Assembly (NCBI GenBank): GCA_027624135.1
Contig: JAQBXL010000010.1
Location: forward strand, 1-44,161
Length of the DNA: 44,161 nucleotides
Direction of reading: 5' to 3'
Origin: Chloroflexota bacterium
GTDB lineage: Bacteria; Chloroflexota; Dehalococcoidia; Lucifugimonadales; UBA3495
A program made the position numbers and the translations under genes. This document shows positions 8,396 through 19,083 of this stretch, piece after piece; the first letter of the stretch is position 1, and the number at the start of each line of letters is the position of its first letter. Below the pieces are notes generated by a model, which ran no database searches, had not been told where the DNA came from, and was given only the letters and a program-made list of their open reading frames with translations.

Positions 8396-9681
8396 GGGAC
8401 CGGCTCCCCGTAAACCTCGATCTCCAAAGCTCCCGTGTTGCCGCCGGTGGTGTCCAGCAACTCGAAACGCAGCCGTTTGGCCGTGAACCGGGTGTCGAAG
8501 CGGTAGATGTTTGTGGCGTCGTCCACGGAGAACGGACCGTAGGTCTCGCCCCGGTCTGTCGTCACCTGGAATGAATTCACCTGCGCCGAGTTGCCCATGG
8601 TCCGCGTCCAGAATCCCACGGAAGTCACGTTGGTCACCGACGGCAGTTCCACGTCGATCCAGGCTCCGTCCCCGTCTCCCGATGTTGACCATTCCGTGGC
8701 CGGGTCGCCATCCAGAGAGTTGGCCGCCCCGAAGGCTGAATCGTCGGTCCCTCCGCCAAAGTTGGAACTAACTCCGGCCACCGATGCCCCATTTGCCAGG
8801 AGTGCCAGGTTTGTGCCCAGGCTCGTGTCTTCGAATACTGCCGGTGAAGCAAATGGCTTCGAAGCATCAACCAGGAACCACGAGAGAAAAGCAGCATCTT
8901 CCTGGGTGGGGTTCCTCTTTTGCACGGAGGTGGCGGGGGGTATCCCTTCAATGTCGCCTGGCGTCATTTGCCGGACTCCGATGATGTCGTTCTGGTAGTC
9001 GATGCCTCCGGACAGGTGATAGATGAACTCTGGCCCTGGATGGGTGTGGACACTGGTCTCGCCGCCTGGAGGGATCGCCACCAACACGAATACCGCCAAC
9101 GGGCTGTCGGGAATGTCCTCCAGGATTGGGCTCCAAAAAATTGTCTTCACATCTGGACTGATTATTTGATAATCGGGGTAGTCGAGAACGGTCTCCCAGA
9201 AAGTGGACTGACCATTCGGCGCATGATGGCTATGCTCACCGGAGGCTCTTAAGGCATATCCTTGCCCTTCGACCAAGCTTTGACCGTCCACTACATGGTC
9301 CCCATCTACCGCATACACGAACCCCATGGGGTGTCCGTGCGTCATTTCTTCACCAGCGTCCAGATTCACAAGGGTAGTCACCCAGGCCAACTGGATGTCT
9401 GGCACTTCATCCAGCTCGAATTGGGCCAACACCGTGGTCTGCGCGCTTCCACCCAGAGCGGTGCCTCCCATGGAGATCTCACCTGACGGTGCGCCATCCA
9501 ATGTGGGAGCAACTGGGGTTATTAACGTCTGTTCACTCCCACCACCGCAAGCCACCAGAAACGCGGCGGCGGCCAGAACCATAAACATACTTTTGCTGCG
9601 GAAGTATCTAATCAAATCGATCTCCAAAAATCCTAAAATGCCCCGGAATGGTTCCATAGCTTCAGTTCCATAGCTTCCCAC
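8392..9681 (-). CDS. Lipoprotein with cupin-like domains and C-terminal F5/8 type C (discoidin) domain
   Basis: Lipobox-like MFMVLAAAAFLVACGGGS; GGETSVHTHPGPEFIYHLSGG cupin motif; C-terminal SLDGDPATEWST...AKRLRFELLDTTGGNTGALEIEVYGE. True start probably downstream of 9681. Confidence 0.7.
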   Translation of the reverse strand: MGSYGTEAMEPFRGILGFLEIDLIRYFRSKSMFMVLAAAAFLVACGGGSEQTLITPVAPTLDGAPSGEISMGGTALGGSAQTTVLAQFELDEVPDIQLAWVTTLVNLDAGEEMTHGHPMGFVYAVDGDHVVDGQSLVEGQGYALRASGEHSHHAPNGQSTFWETVLDYPDYQIISPDVKTIFWSPILEDIPDSPLAVFVLVAIPPGGETSVHTHPGPEFIYHLSGGIDYQNDIIGVRQMTPGDIEGIPPATSVQKRNPTQEDAAFLSWFLVDASKPFASPAVFEDTSLGTNLALLANGASVAGVSSNFGGGTDDSAFGAANSLDGDPATEWSTSGDGDGAWIDVELPSVTNVTSVGFWTRTMGNSAQVNSFQVTTDRGETYGPFSVDDATNIYRFDTRFTAKRLRFELLDTTGGNTGALEIEVYGEPVP

Positions 9682-9790
9682 TCCATTTACATACTACGCT
9701 CTGGCTTTCGGTTCCGATTTCACCGACAATACCTGACTCAACAACTCTCAGAATCTTACCTGCCACACGCGGGTTTTACATAGGTGCATC

Positions 9791-11836
9791 ATGCCCAATC
9801 GGCTGATTTACGAGACCAGCCCCTATCTCTTGCAGCACGCCAATAATCCCGTGGATTGGTACCCCTGGGGCGAAGAAGCCCTGCAGCGCGCCAAAGATGA
9901 AGACAAGCCCATATTCCTCAGCATCGGCTACTCTGCCTGCCACTGGTGCCACGTCATGGAGCGAGAGTCCTTTGAGGACGATGCCATTGCCCAGCTGATG
10001 AACGAGCACTTCGTGAGCATCAAGGTCGACCGCGAGGAGCGGCCTGATCTAGACGCCGTCTATATGGAAGCGGTTCAGATGCTGACCGGCAGCGGTGGTT
10101 GGCCTATGACCGTGTTCCTCACCCCTGATGGGCGCCCGTTCTACGGAGGCACCTATTTCCCGCCGGTGGACCGCTTCAACATGCCTGGATTCCCCAGGCT
10201 GCTTGAGTCGGTGGCCAACTCTTACCACAACAACCGGGGCGAGATCGACCGAGTTACCTCCCAGTTGACCGAACAGATGGGCCGAACAGGCCAGATGCCC
10301 AAGGCCGACACGCCGCTGACGGTGGACATACTCCACCGGGCTTATAACGTGCTGGCGACCAACTTTGACTACCAGAATGGAGGCACCGGTACCGCACCCA
10401 AGTTCCCCCAGGCAATGAACCTGGAGGTGCTGCTTCGGTATTACCGCCACGGCTACAACGACCGGGCCTTGGAGATGGTCGACCTCACCCTGGAGAAGAT
10501 GGCCAGGGGCGGCATCTACGATCAAATAGCTGGCGGTTTCGCCCGCTACTCCACCGATGCCTATTGGCTCGTCCCCCACTTCGAGAAGATGCTCTACGAC
10601 AACGCCCTGCTGACCCGGCTCTACCTGCACGCCCACCAAGCCACGGGCCGTGGCATGTACCGGCGCATCGCTGAGGAGACCTTGGACTACATCCTGCGGG
10701 AGATGACCGGCCCCGAGGGCGGCTTCTACTCTGCCACGGACGCCGACAGCGAAGGCGAAGAGGGTAAGTTCTTCGTCTGGACACCTGCCGAGATCGAAGC
10801 GGTGTTGGGGCCGCAGGACGCCGCTGTCTTCAGCGGGTTCTTCGGGGTTACCCAGGCCGGAAATTTCGAGGGCAAGAACATACTGAACATCTCGAAAAAG
10901 GCCTCCAAGTACGCTCAACAGCATGGACTCTCCCTCGATACGTTGGTGGACGTTGTCCAGCGGGGCAAAAAGGCGTTGTTGGACGAACGGGAGAAACGGG
11001 TTCATCCTCTGCTGGACGACAAGGTGCTGGCGTCTTGGAACGGGATGATGCTTCGCAGTTTCGCCGAAGCCGGCGCTGCGCTCGAACGCCAGGACTACCT
11101 CGACGCCGCCATCAGAAACGCCGATTTCTTGTTGAAGACGATGCGCGTTGACGGACGCCTACTGCGCAGCTACCGCAAGGGCCAGGCCAAGCTACCCGGT
11201 TACCTTGAAGACTACTCTTTCGTGGCCGACGGCCTCCTAGCTCTCTACGAGGCCACATTGGAACGAAGGTGGCTGACGGAGTCGATCAGCCTGGCTGACC
11301 GGATGATCGAACTGTTCTGGGATGACGAAGTGGGCGGGTTCTACGACACCAGCGCTGAACACGACAAGTTAGTGGTCAGGCCCAGGGACGTTCTGGACAA
11401 TGCTCAGCCTTGCGGCGGATCGGTGGCCACCGACGTGCTGCTCAAATTGGCGGTCATCACCGGCAACGAAGACTACCGTCTAAAGGCCGCCACGCCCCTG
11501 CGCACCCTGCACGACCTGATGGGCCGCGCCCCGGCTGCCACCGGTCATTGGCTGGCCGCTCTCGACTTTTATGTATCGACACCCAAAGAGGTAGTTATTA
11601 TTGGTCCCAAGAACGACCCGGCCACTGCTTCGCTGCGGCAGACTGTCTACAGCAAGTTCCATCCGAACAAAGTATTGGTGGGCGCGGACGGCGCTGGGGA
11701 TCATGGCCTACCCCTGCTGGAAGACCGAGGCATGATCGATGGGAAACCCACCGCCTACGTCTGCCAGAACTACACCTGCCAGTTGCCGGTGACCACGCCG
11801 GATGAGTTGACCGCGCAATTGGAGGCCGGGGTATGA
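9791..11836 (+). CDS. Thioredoxin domain-containing protein, DUF255/YyaL (spermatogenesis-associated protein 20-like)
   Basis: [31 protein letters not shown] and [22 protein letters not shown]. Confidence 0.93.
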   Translation: MPNRLIYETSPYLLQHANNPVDWYPWGEEALQRAKDEDKPIFLSIGYSACHWCHVMERESFEDDAIAQLMNEHFVSIKVDREERPDLDAVYMEAVQMLTGSGGWPMTVFLTPDGRPFYGGTYFPPVDRFNMPGFPRLLESVANSYHNNRGEIDRVTSQLTEQMGRTGQMPKADTPLTVDILHRAYNVLATNFDYQNGGTGTAPKFPQAMNLEVLLRYYRHGYNDRALEMVDLTLEKMARGGIYDQIAGGFARYSTDAYWLVPHFEKMLYDNALLTRLYLHAHQATGRGMYRRIAEETLDYILREMTGPEGGFYSATDADSEGEEGKFFVWTPAEIEAVLGPQDAAVFSGFFGVTQAGNFEGKNILNISKKASKYAQQHGLSLDTLVDVVQRGKKALLDEREKRVHPLLDDKVLASWNGMMLRSFAEAGAALERQDYLDAAIRNADFLLKTMRVDGRLLRSYRKGQAKLPGYLEDYSFVADGLLALYEATLERRWLTESISLADRMIELFWDDEVGGFYDTSAEHDKLVVRPRDVLDNAQPCGGSVATDVLLKLAVITGNEDYRLKAATPLRTLHDLMGRAPAATGHWLAALDFYVSTPKEVVIIGPKNDPATASLRQTVYSKFHPNKVLVGADGAGDHGLPLLEDRGMIDGKPTAYVCQNYTCQLPVTTPDELTAQLEAGV

Positions 11837-11852
11837 GCGAAGCCCACGCATC

Positions 11853-12770
11853 GTGAGCAGCACCAACTTCAGCGCAGTCACCGGAGCTTTCTGGTACACG
11901 GGGCGGTACATCGCCCAGAAACTGCTGGACTCTGGGCGCGAGGTCCGTACCATTACCGGCCATCCAGGGCGCACCAGCCCCTTTGGCGACCGGGTCAATG
12001 CCTACCCATTGAACTTCGCCGACCCCGCCGAGTTGACTCGAAACCTCAGTGGGGCGGCCACCTTGTACAACACCTACTGGATCCGCTTTCCCAAGGGCGC
12101 CGTGAGCTTCGATGCAGCAGTTGAGAATACAAAGACTCTGTTGAACGCGGCGAAACGGGCCGGCGTCCAACGGATCGTTCACGTCAGCATCACCAACCCG
12201 TCGGTGGACTCGCCGCTCGGCTACTTCAATGGGAAAGCGCAGGTTGAAGAAGCCATCATTGGCTCTGGATTGGCCTACAACATCATCCGGCCCACATTGG
12301 TATTCGGCGCAGAAGACGTCCTGATCAACAACATCGCCTGGTTCCTGAGAAGATTCCCCGTCTTCGCGGTTCCCGGAAAAGGGGACTACCTAGTGCAACC
12401 GGTTCACGTCGAAGACGTTGCGGAAATGGCGGTAAGCGCTAACGGGCAAGGTGATAGCACAATCCAGGATTGCGTTGGCCCTGACACCTATACCTACGAT
12501 CAACTGGTCCGAATCATCGCCGCAACAGTCAAGAGCGGGGCGTGGATCGCGCAGGTTCCGCCAGCGGTGGCCTTTTTTCTATCCCAGTTGGCCGGTCTTG
12601 TGGCCAGGGATGTGGTACTGACTAGGGCCGAGATCGATGGCCTCATGGCCGGTCTTTTGGTGTCCGATAATCCCGAAACTGGAACCCGGGCTTTGGAGCC
12701 TTGGCTTCAAGAAAATCGAGAAACCCTGGGGCGCAAGTACGCTTCGGAGATGGACCGCCACTACCGCTGA
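11853..12770 (+). CDS. NAD(P)-binding atypical SDR / NmrA-like epimerase family protein
   Basis: Rossmann-type VTGAFWYTGRYIAQKLLDSGREVRTITG; VQRIVHVSITNPS. Confidence 0.75.
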   Translation: MSSTNFSAVTGAFWYTGRYIAQKLLDSGREVRTITGHPGRTSPFGDRVNAYPLNFADPAELTRNLSGAATLYNTYWIRFPKGAVSFDAAVENTKTLLNAAKRAGVQRIVHVSITNPSVDSPLGYFNGKAQVEEAIIGSGLAYNIIRPTLVFGAEDVLINNIAWFLRRFPVFAVPGKGDYLVQPVHVEDVAEMAVSANGQGDSTIQDCVGPDTYTYDQLVRIIAATVKSGAWIAQVPPAVAFFLSQLAGLVARDVVLTRAEIDGLMAGLLVSDNPETGTRALEPWLQENRETLGRKYASEMDRHYR

Positions 12771-12878
12771 GATAGTCTGGGTCATTCAGCGTTTTGGAAT
12801 AGCCTCGCGAACTGGTAAAATTGGTGCAATATCTCAAGCCAGAATCCAACCGGACATCGCCCGGCAGGAGACAGTGAT

Positions 12879-14006
12879 TTGACCAGCGCCAATAAAGACC
12901 CGATCTTGGTTGTAGTGCAGTTGACCGGCGGCAACGATTACATGAATACGGTGATCCCGTTCGAGGATTCGCTGTACTACGATAACCGGACCACGGTGGG
13001 AATCCCCCAGGAAGAAGTTCTTTCTATTGGTCAGGGTTTGGGGCTAAACCCGGCTTTAACGGCGGTCAAAGACCTCTTCGACGAGGGCAAGGTGGCCGTG
13101 ATCAACGGCATCGGCTACCCCGGCCCCAACCGGTCCCATTTCCGGTCAATGGACATCTGGCACACCTGTGAGCCTGAGAAAGTCGGCACCGAGGGTTGGT
13201 TGGGCCGCGCCATCCGCGACCTGGACCCCCAGGCCGAGAACGTGCTCACCGGCGTCAACTTTGGCCGCGGCCTCCCCCGGGCCATGGCCCTAACCGGCGT
13301 CCCGGTGGCCTCGGTGGCGGTATTAGAAACCTACGGAGTGCTGACCGGGATCCCCAATCAAAATGAACGGACCCAGGCGCTGGACTTATTCTCTAGGATG
13401 TACTCTCCGATCATGGGCACCGGCCCGGTGATGGACTACCTGGGCTCCACCGGCTTGGATGCCCTCAAGGGCGCCGATATCCTCAAGACCGTTCCCGGCC
13501 AGTACCAAACGAACGTCGAATATAACGACTCAATCATCGGGCGGAACTTGCAGGGCATCGCCAAAGTGCTGACGGCCAACCTGGGCACCCGCATCTTCTA
13601 TACCCAGCAACCGGGCTACGATACCCATGCCAACCAGGGCCCGGTACACAGCACATTATTGGTGCACCTCTCCCAGGCCATCAGCGACTTCTACGCCGAC
13701 CTCAGGGAACACGACGCCTCGGATAACGTGCTGATTTACCTATTCAGCGAATTCGGCCGCCGGGTGAAGGACAACGGGTCCGGCACCGATCACGGCGCTG
13801 GTGGTCTGGCCCTCGCCATCGGCGACCCGGTAAAGGGCGGTATCTACAGCGAGTTCCCTTCTTTGAGCCCCGAAGACCTAGAAGAGGGCGACCTGAAGTA
13901 CAACATCGACTTCCGAGGCGTTTACGGGACCATGGCCGAGAAATGGCTGGGCCTAGATGCCAGTTCGATTGTCGGCGGAAAATTCGAACAACTAGACTTC
14001 GTTTAG
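12879..14006 (+). CDS. DUF1501 domain-containing protein
   Basis: VVVQLTGGNDYMNTVIPFED, YDTHANQ, SEFGRRVKDNGSGTDHGAGG. TTG start with GGCAGGAG upstream. Confidence 0.9.
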   Translation: MTSANKDPILVVVQLTGGNDYMNTVIPFEDSLYYDNRTTVGIPQEEVLSIGQGLGLNPALTAVKDLFDEGKVAVINGIGYPGPNRSHFRSMDIWHTCEPEKVGTEGWLGRAIRDLDPQAENVLTGVNFGRGLPRAMALTGVPVASVAVLETYGVLTGIPNQNERTQALDLFSRMYSPIMGTGPVMDYLGSTGLDALKGADILKTVPGQYQTNVEYNDSIIGRNLQGIAKVLTANLGTRIFYTQQPGYDTHANQGPVHSTLLVHLSQAISDFYADLREHDASDNVLIYLFSEFGRRVKDNGSGTDHGAGGLALAIGDPVKGGIYSEFPSLSPEDLEEGDLKYNIDFRGVYGTMAEKWLGLDASSIVGGKFEQLDFV

Positions 14007-14042
14007 CTGGACTCACGGCCACCCCACAGGAGAATCATAAAC

Positions 14043-15500
14043 ATGCCAGAGGCTGATCGATCTCTGATGGCGCACCTGCTGCGCCGGGCCGGTTTCGGCG
14101 CAACGTTCCAAGAACTGGACCGCTACTGCCAGTTGGGGTACGGGGCCGCTGTAGAGGAGCTACTTCACCCGGAGCAGCAACCGGCCATCGAAGAGGATGT
14201 GCTGGAGCGGTATTACATCGACTGGAAGGAAAGCCGGAACATCGAAGGCGCTCTCACCGAGTCCGTCTACCGCATGAATGCCTACGCCGGCCTACGTCCG
14301 TTGCAGGAAAAGATCGCCCTGTTCTGGCACGGGGTGTTCGCCACGGGCCTGGCCAAGGTGCTCCACGAAAAGACCATGCTCAACCAGATAGATCTATTCC
14401 GGGAATCCGGTCTGGGCAACTTTCGAGACCTGCTTCTCCAGTTGGCAAAAGACCCGGCCATGATCTTCTGGCTGGACAACAATTTCAACCACAAGGACGC
14501 CCCCAACGAGAACTGGGGTCGGGAACTGCTGGAGTTGTTTTCCTTGGGCGTTGGGATGGACGGCCACGAGAATTACACCGAAGACGACGTGAAAAACGCT
14601 GCCCGGGCCTTCACTGGCTGGACCATCGACGACGACAACGTGGCCTCCCTCCCCTTCGGCAAACTGCCCTGGCGGTTCTGTTACTTGCCTGAAGACCATG
14701 ACGAAGGCGAGAAGACTTTCATGGGCCACACCGGCAATTTCAATGGCGAAGACATCATAGACATCATCGCGCAGCAGCCGGCCACCGCCCGGTTCATCTC
14801 CCGCCATCTCTACAACTTCTTCGTCGCCGACGAACCTCAGGTACCCGCCTGGCAGCACACCCCGCCGGGCGATCCGGAAGCGATCAGGATATTGGAAGAA
14901 GAATATTTCAGGTCCAATTACAACATCCGGTCGATGTTGAAGGTCCTGTTCAATTCAGATTTTTTCAAGTCCGACCAAGCCCGCTTCGCCAAGGTGAAAA
15001 GCCCTGCGGAAGTGGTCGTCGGAACCCTCCACCTGTTGGGTGACTTCACTTTCCCAAAGCGCGGTATCTTCGATGTAGCTCTCGGCTGCCGTTACATGGG
15101 CCAAGACCTGCTCAACCCGCCCTCTGTAGAAGGCTGGCACACCGGTGAGGAATGGATCGACAGCGGAAGCCTGGTGGAGCGCGTCAATTTCGTGGCCGAC
15201 CAGGTGGGCGACATCAGACAACCGGGCGTCCGTGAGATCGTCGATGCTCTCTTTGACCGGACCTCCGAGTTGGACCCGGAATCGATCATCGACGGCTGCT
15301 TGGAACTGATGGGGCACGTTCAATTACACGAGAAGAATAAGAACCATCTCGCCGGACAGATCAGGTCGATGCTGGACCGACGCAGCGGATCGGTGTCTGG
15401 CAGCCCCGGAGAACATCGCCTGGCTGAGGATACCGTGCTCCATTGCGTGCTCCATTGTATGAAGATGATCGGCTCGACTCGCGAGTATCAATTCGCTTAG
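14043..15500 (+). CDS. DUF1800 domain-containing protein
   Basis: MAHLLRRAGFGAT, FWHGVFAT, NENWGRELLELFSLGVG.YTEDDVKNAARAFTGWT. Confidence 0.93.
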   Translation: MPEADRSLMAHLLRRAGFGATFQELDRYCQLGYGAAVEELLHPEQQPAIEEDVLERYYIDWKESRNIEGALTESVYRMNAYAGLRPLQEKIALFWHGVFATGLAKVLHEKTMLNQIDLFRESGLGNFRDLLLQLAKDPAMIFWLDNNFNHKDAPNENWGRELLELFSLGVGMDGHENYTEDDVKNAARAFTGWTIDDDNVASLPFGKLPWRFCYLPEDHDEGEKTFMGHTGNFNGEDIIDIIAQQPATARFISRHLYNFFVADEPQVPAWQHTPPGDPEAIRILEEEYFRSNYNIRSMLKVLFNSDFFKSDQARFAKVKSPAEVVVGTLHLLGDFTFPKRGIFDVALGCRYMGQDLLNPPSVEGWHTGEEWIDSGSLVERVNFVADQVGDIRQPGVREIVDALFDRTSELDPESIIDGCLELMGHVQLHEKNKNHLAGQIRSMLDRRSGSVSGSPGEHRLAEDTVLHCVLHCMKMIGSTREYQFA

Positions 15501-15520
15501 CAGCAAGCTGAGATACACCT

Positions 15521-16510
15521 ATGACCACCGCGACAGAACATCCCATCTCCCAGCAGGGTTTGTACCAGTACCACGATGTTATCGGACTGCTATCTCCAGC
15601 CGGGCCTGGATTCAGCGGGCCGGTTGCCGTCACCACCGGACCCGACGGCATGCTCTATGTCGCCAGCCGGGCCAACCCCAACCAGCCCGATGGCGTGCGG
15701 GTAAGCCGGTGCACCAAGGACGGGGAATTTCTGGGCCAGTTCGGTTCTTGGGGTGAGGGACCAGGCGAATTCATCTGGGTCACTTCGCTTGCTTTCAGCC
15801 CCCAGGGTGAGGCTTATGTCGCCGACGAACACAGCCACCGGATCAGCATCTTCGATGCAGAGCGGAATTTCTCCCGGAGCTTCGGTGAGCAGGGCAGCGG
15901 CCCCGGAAAATTGGACCGGCCTTCCGGTCTGGCCTTCGGCCCCAGCGGCAACTTGCATGTGGTTGACACCATGAACCATCGTGTTCAGGTCCTCACCGCC
16001 AGTGGCGGCTTCATCGCCCAATGGGGCGGACTGGGAGACCATGAAGGCCAATTCCACATGCCCTGGGGAGTAGCCATCGACCAAACGGGCGATGTTTACG
16101 TCACCGATTGGCGCAACGACCGTGTGCAGAGATTCGACTCCGAAGGGCGGTTCCTGATGGCCTTCGGGACTTCCGGAGACGGGGAGGGACAGTTCAACCG
16201 CCCGAACGGCATCGCCGTGGATAGCGACGGCGACATCTATGTCTGCGATTGGATGAATGACCGCGTTCAAGTGTTCGACCAAGCGGGCGGCTTCAAAGAC
16301 CTACTCATTGGCCACAGCGGAATGTCAAAATGGGGCCGGACCTTCTTGAACGCCAGCCCGGATATCGAACGAAAACTGGAATTGGCCGTCCAGAATATAG
16401 AACCCAAACGGCGCTTCTACCGCCCGGTTTCAGTCCATGTGGACGATGAAGGCATGGTCTACGTAGCCGACTGCTACCGCCACAGAGTCCAGATCTACCA
16501 GAAGCTCTGA
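15521..16510 (+). CDS. NHL-repeat beta-propeller protein
   Basis: Repeated blades such as GEGPGEFIWVTSLAFSPQGEAYVADEHSHRISIFD, GQFHMPWGVAIDQTGDVYVTDWRNDRVQRFD, GQFNRPNGIAVDSDGDIYVCDWMNDRVQVFD. Confidence 0.93.
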   Translation: MTTATEHPISQQGLYQYHDVIGLLSPAGPGFSGPVAVTTGPDGMLYVASRANPNQPDGVRVSRCTKDGEFLGQFGSWGEGPGEFIWVTSLAFSPQGEAYVADEHSHRISIFDAERNFSRSFGEQGSGPGKLDRPSGLAFGPSGNLHVVDTMNHRVQVLTASGGFIAQWGGLGDHEGQFHMPWGVAIDQTGDVYVTDWRNDRVQRFDSEGRFLMAFGTSGDGEGQFNRPNGIAVDSDGDIYVCDWMNDRVQVFDQAGGFKDLLIGHSGMSKWGRTFLNASPDIERKLELAVQNIEPKRRFYRPVSVHVDDEGMVYVADCYRHRVQIYQKL

Positions 16511-16733
16511 CGTTACTCGAACCAGAGCCCTGGCATCCTCCGCACGAATCTTTTCCGATTCGATAGCGTGGCGTTCCAAAAATTGCAGCAGTTTGCTGTG
16601 AGGCCTGGACGCGGGACTAGGCATGTCAAATCAACTAACTTATAATCCGTATTGATTTCATTGGCCGGGACTGTAGCTGAGCATCTCTTTGCAACTCGTA
16701 GCAGCCCGCGAAACTCAAGTATTGGAGAAAAAT

Positions 16734-18962
16734 ATGCCAGAAACGTCCCAGATTATTTACACCAAGATTGATGAGGCTCCGGCTCTGGCCACGCATTCGT
16801 TGCTGCCGATCCTCCAGGCATTTACCAAAGGGTCCGGCATTGAACTGGAAGCCTGGGATATCTCGCTGGCTGGCCGCATTATCGCCAATTTCCCAGAAAA
16901 ATTGACAGATGAGCAGAAGATTCCCGATTATTTGACCATGTCCAGCGAGCTGTGCGAGAAGCCGTCGGCGAACATCATCAAGTTGCCAAATATCAGCGCC
17001 TCTATCCCCCAATTGAAAGGCGCGATCAAGGAATTGCAGGAAAAGGGCTATGACATTCCCGACTACCCAGATGATCCTGCCACCGACGCACAGCGCGAAC
17101 TGTTTGAGCGCTTTTCCAGGGTGTTGGGCAGCGCGGTCAACCCGGTTCTGCGGGAAGGCAACTCCGATCGCCGGTCGGCCACTGCGGTCAAGGAACACGG
17201 CAAACGCAATCCCCATCGGATGATGAAAGACTGGCCGGCAGAGTCCAAATCCCGGGTTGCCCACATGACCAGCGGGGATTTCTACGGTAGTGAACAGGCC
17301 GTGACAATCGCGGCTTCGGGACCGGCTGCGATCGAATATGTGGCCCGCGATGGGCGTACGACCGTGCTCAAAGCCGGTATCCCTCTTACAGCTGGTGAGA
17401 TTACCGATAGTTCCGTGATGAATATCCGAGAGTTGCGCGAATTTTACTCTGAAGAAATGGCCAAGGCTAAAGCTGATGGCGTGCTGCTTTCTTTGCACGT
17501 GAAGTCGACGATGATGCGCGTGTCCGATCCGATCATCTTCGGCCATTGTGTGTCGGTTTACTACCAAGACGTGTTCCAAAAACACGCTGCTGAAATGGAC
17601 GAACTTGCGGTGAACCCCGACAACGGAATGGCTGAACTCTACACCAAGATTCAATCTCTGACTGAGGAAAAACGAGCGGAGATTGAGGCCGATATCCAGG
17701 CGGTTTATAGCGTCCGTCCGGAGCTTTTCATGGTGAACTCCAATCGGGGTATCACAAATCTGCATGTGCCGAGCGATGTAATCATTGATGCCACCATGCC
17801 CGTAATGATCCGCGATGGCGGCCAAACGTGGGGTCCCGATAACGAGTTGCACGACACCGTCGCGATGATTCCGGACCGCTCCTATTCGACTCTATATCAG
17901 GCGATGATTGAAGATTGCCAAAAGAATGGAGCGTACGATCCGGCCACCATTGGCAGTGTCGCAAATGTGGGGCTGATGGCCCAAAAGGCCGAAGAGTATG
18001 GGTCTCACGACAAGACCTTTACTGCTCCCGGCAACGGGTCGATCCGGGTGGTGGACGCATCGGGCACAACTCTGATGGAACAGAGGGTCGAGGAAGGCGA
18101 TATCTTCCGGATGTGCCAGACCAAAGACGCGGCGATTCAGGACTGGGTCAAGCTGGGGGTCAATCGGGCTAGGATCACTGGCTCGCCGGCCATCTTTTGG
18201 CTGGACCCGAACCGGGCTCACGACTCTGAGTTGATCAAGAAGGTGGATCAGTATCTGCCCACGCACGACACGACCGGGTTGGACATCCGCACCATGACTA
18301 CCATCGACGCGATGGAGTTCACGATGGCACGCAGCCGAGCTGGCCAGGACACGATCTCCGTGACTGGCAACATCCTGCGTGATTACTTAACTGATCTATT
18401 CCCCATCCTGGAATTGGGCACCAGCGCCAAGATGCTCTCTGTCGTCCCGCTGCTTAAAGGTGGTGGGATGTTTGAGACGGGCGCCGGTGGGTCGGCCCCC
18501 AGGCACGTAGAGCAGTTCCTTGAGGAGGGGCATCTGCGATGGGACTCTCTGGGCGAATTCTGTGCCCTCGTCGCTTCCTTCGAGCATCTCGGCGAGGTAT
18601 TTAAGAACGACAGGGCGAAGCTCTTGGCTGAGACCCTAGACCAAGCGATCGGGAAGCATCTGGAATTCGACCGGGCGCCGTCGCGCCGAGTGAACGAACT
18701 GGACACGCGGGGCAGTCATTTCTACCTCGCTCTGTACTGGGCGGAGGCGCTGGCCAGGCAGACCCAAGACCCAGAACTGCAAGCTCGCTTTACCCCGGTA
18801 GCCGAGCAGTTGTCCGCCAACGAAGAAAAGATCGTCCAGGAATTGAACGACGCTCAGGGACAACCGGTGGATATCGGCGGTTACTTCCTTCCCAATGACA
18901 AGCTGGCCGCCAAAGCCATGCGCCCAAGCGCCACCCTGAATGCGATCGTAGACGCGATCTAG
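16734..18962 (+). CDS. icd: NADP-dependent isocitrate dehydrogenase, monomeric type
   Basis: [57 protein letters not shown] at 16734 with GGAG upstream. Confidence 0.95.
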   Translation: MPETSQIIYTKIDEAPALATHSLLPILQAFTKGSGIELEAWDISLAGRIIANFPEKLTDEQKIPDYLTMSSELCEKPSANIIKLPNISASIPQLKGAIKELQEKGYDIPDYPDDPATDAQRELFERFSRVLGSAVNPVLREGNSDRRSATAVKEHGKRNPHRMMKDWPAESKSRVAHMTSGDFYGSEQAVTIAASGPAAIEYVARDGRTTVLKAGIPLTAGEITDSSVMNIRELREFYSEEMAKAKADGVLLSLHVKSTMMRVSDPIIFGHCVSVYYQDVFQKHAAEMDELAVNPDNGMAELYTKIQSLTEEKRAEIEADIQAVYSVRPELFMVNSNRGITNLHVPSDVIIDATMPVMIRDGGQTWGPDNELHDTVAMIPDRSYSTLYQAMIEDCQKNGAYDPATIGSVANVGLMAQKAEEYGSHDKTFTAPGNGSIRVVDASGTTLMEQRVEEGDIFRMCQTKDAAIQDWVKLGVNRARITGSPAIFWLDPNRAHDSELIKKVDQYLPTHDTTGLDIRTMTTIDAMEFTMARSRAGQDTISVTGNILRDYLTDLFPILELGTSAKMLSVVPLLKGGGMFETGAGGSAPRHVEQFLEEGHLRWDSLGEFCALVASFEHLGEVFKNDRAKLLAETLDQAIGKHLEFDRAPSRRVNELDTRGSHFYLALYWAEALARQTQDPELQARFTPVAEQLSANEEKIVQELNDAQGQPVDIGGYFLPNDKLAAKAMRPSATLNAIVDAI

Positions 18963-18965
18963 TAA

Positions 18966-19038
18966 AAATCCCCCCAACCCCCTTTACGAAAGGGGGAGAT
19001 TAAAATCCCCCTTTGCAAAGCGGGATTTAAGGGGATTT
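18966..19038. repeat. Palindromic AAATCCCCC...GGGGATTT element with two internal hairpins
   Basis: Inner hairpins CCCCCTTTACGAAAGGGGG and CCCCCTTTGCAAAGCGGG inside outer arms AAATCCCC/GGGGATTT; begins 4 nt after the icd stop. Confidence 0.85.
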
Positions 19039-19083
19039 CCGCCCCCAGAAGGTTAATTTCCAAATCAAAGGAGCAAGTATCAG

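Noticed and set aside
8240-8692. 150-aa version of the toxin-like minus-strand ORF
   Set aside because: The N-terminal ~100 aa are an alternate-frame translation of the cupin/discoidin gene; only the C-terminal segment looks protein-like.
10049-11005. 318-aa minus-strand ORF opposite the DUF255/YyaL gene
   Set aside because: Antisense to a clear conserved protein; V/G/Q-rich shadow translation typical of high-GC coding DNA.
15521-16510. Considered as a CRISPR-like or DNA-level repeat because of periodicity
   Set aside because: Periodicity is at protein level (NHL blades), not an exact DNA repeat-spacer structure.
16430-16624. 64-aa minus-strand ORF (MPSPASRPHSKLLQFLERHAIESEKIRAEDARALVRVTSELL...)
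   Set aside because: First ~38 codons are intergenic and look protein-like, but the rest is antisense to the NHL gene and no family was recognised; possibly a gene remnant, not supportable.
16635-17852. 405-aa minus-strand ORF opposite icd
   Set aside because: Antisense shadow of the monomeric isocitrate dehydrogenase; no recognisable domain, and the true gene is on the plus strand.
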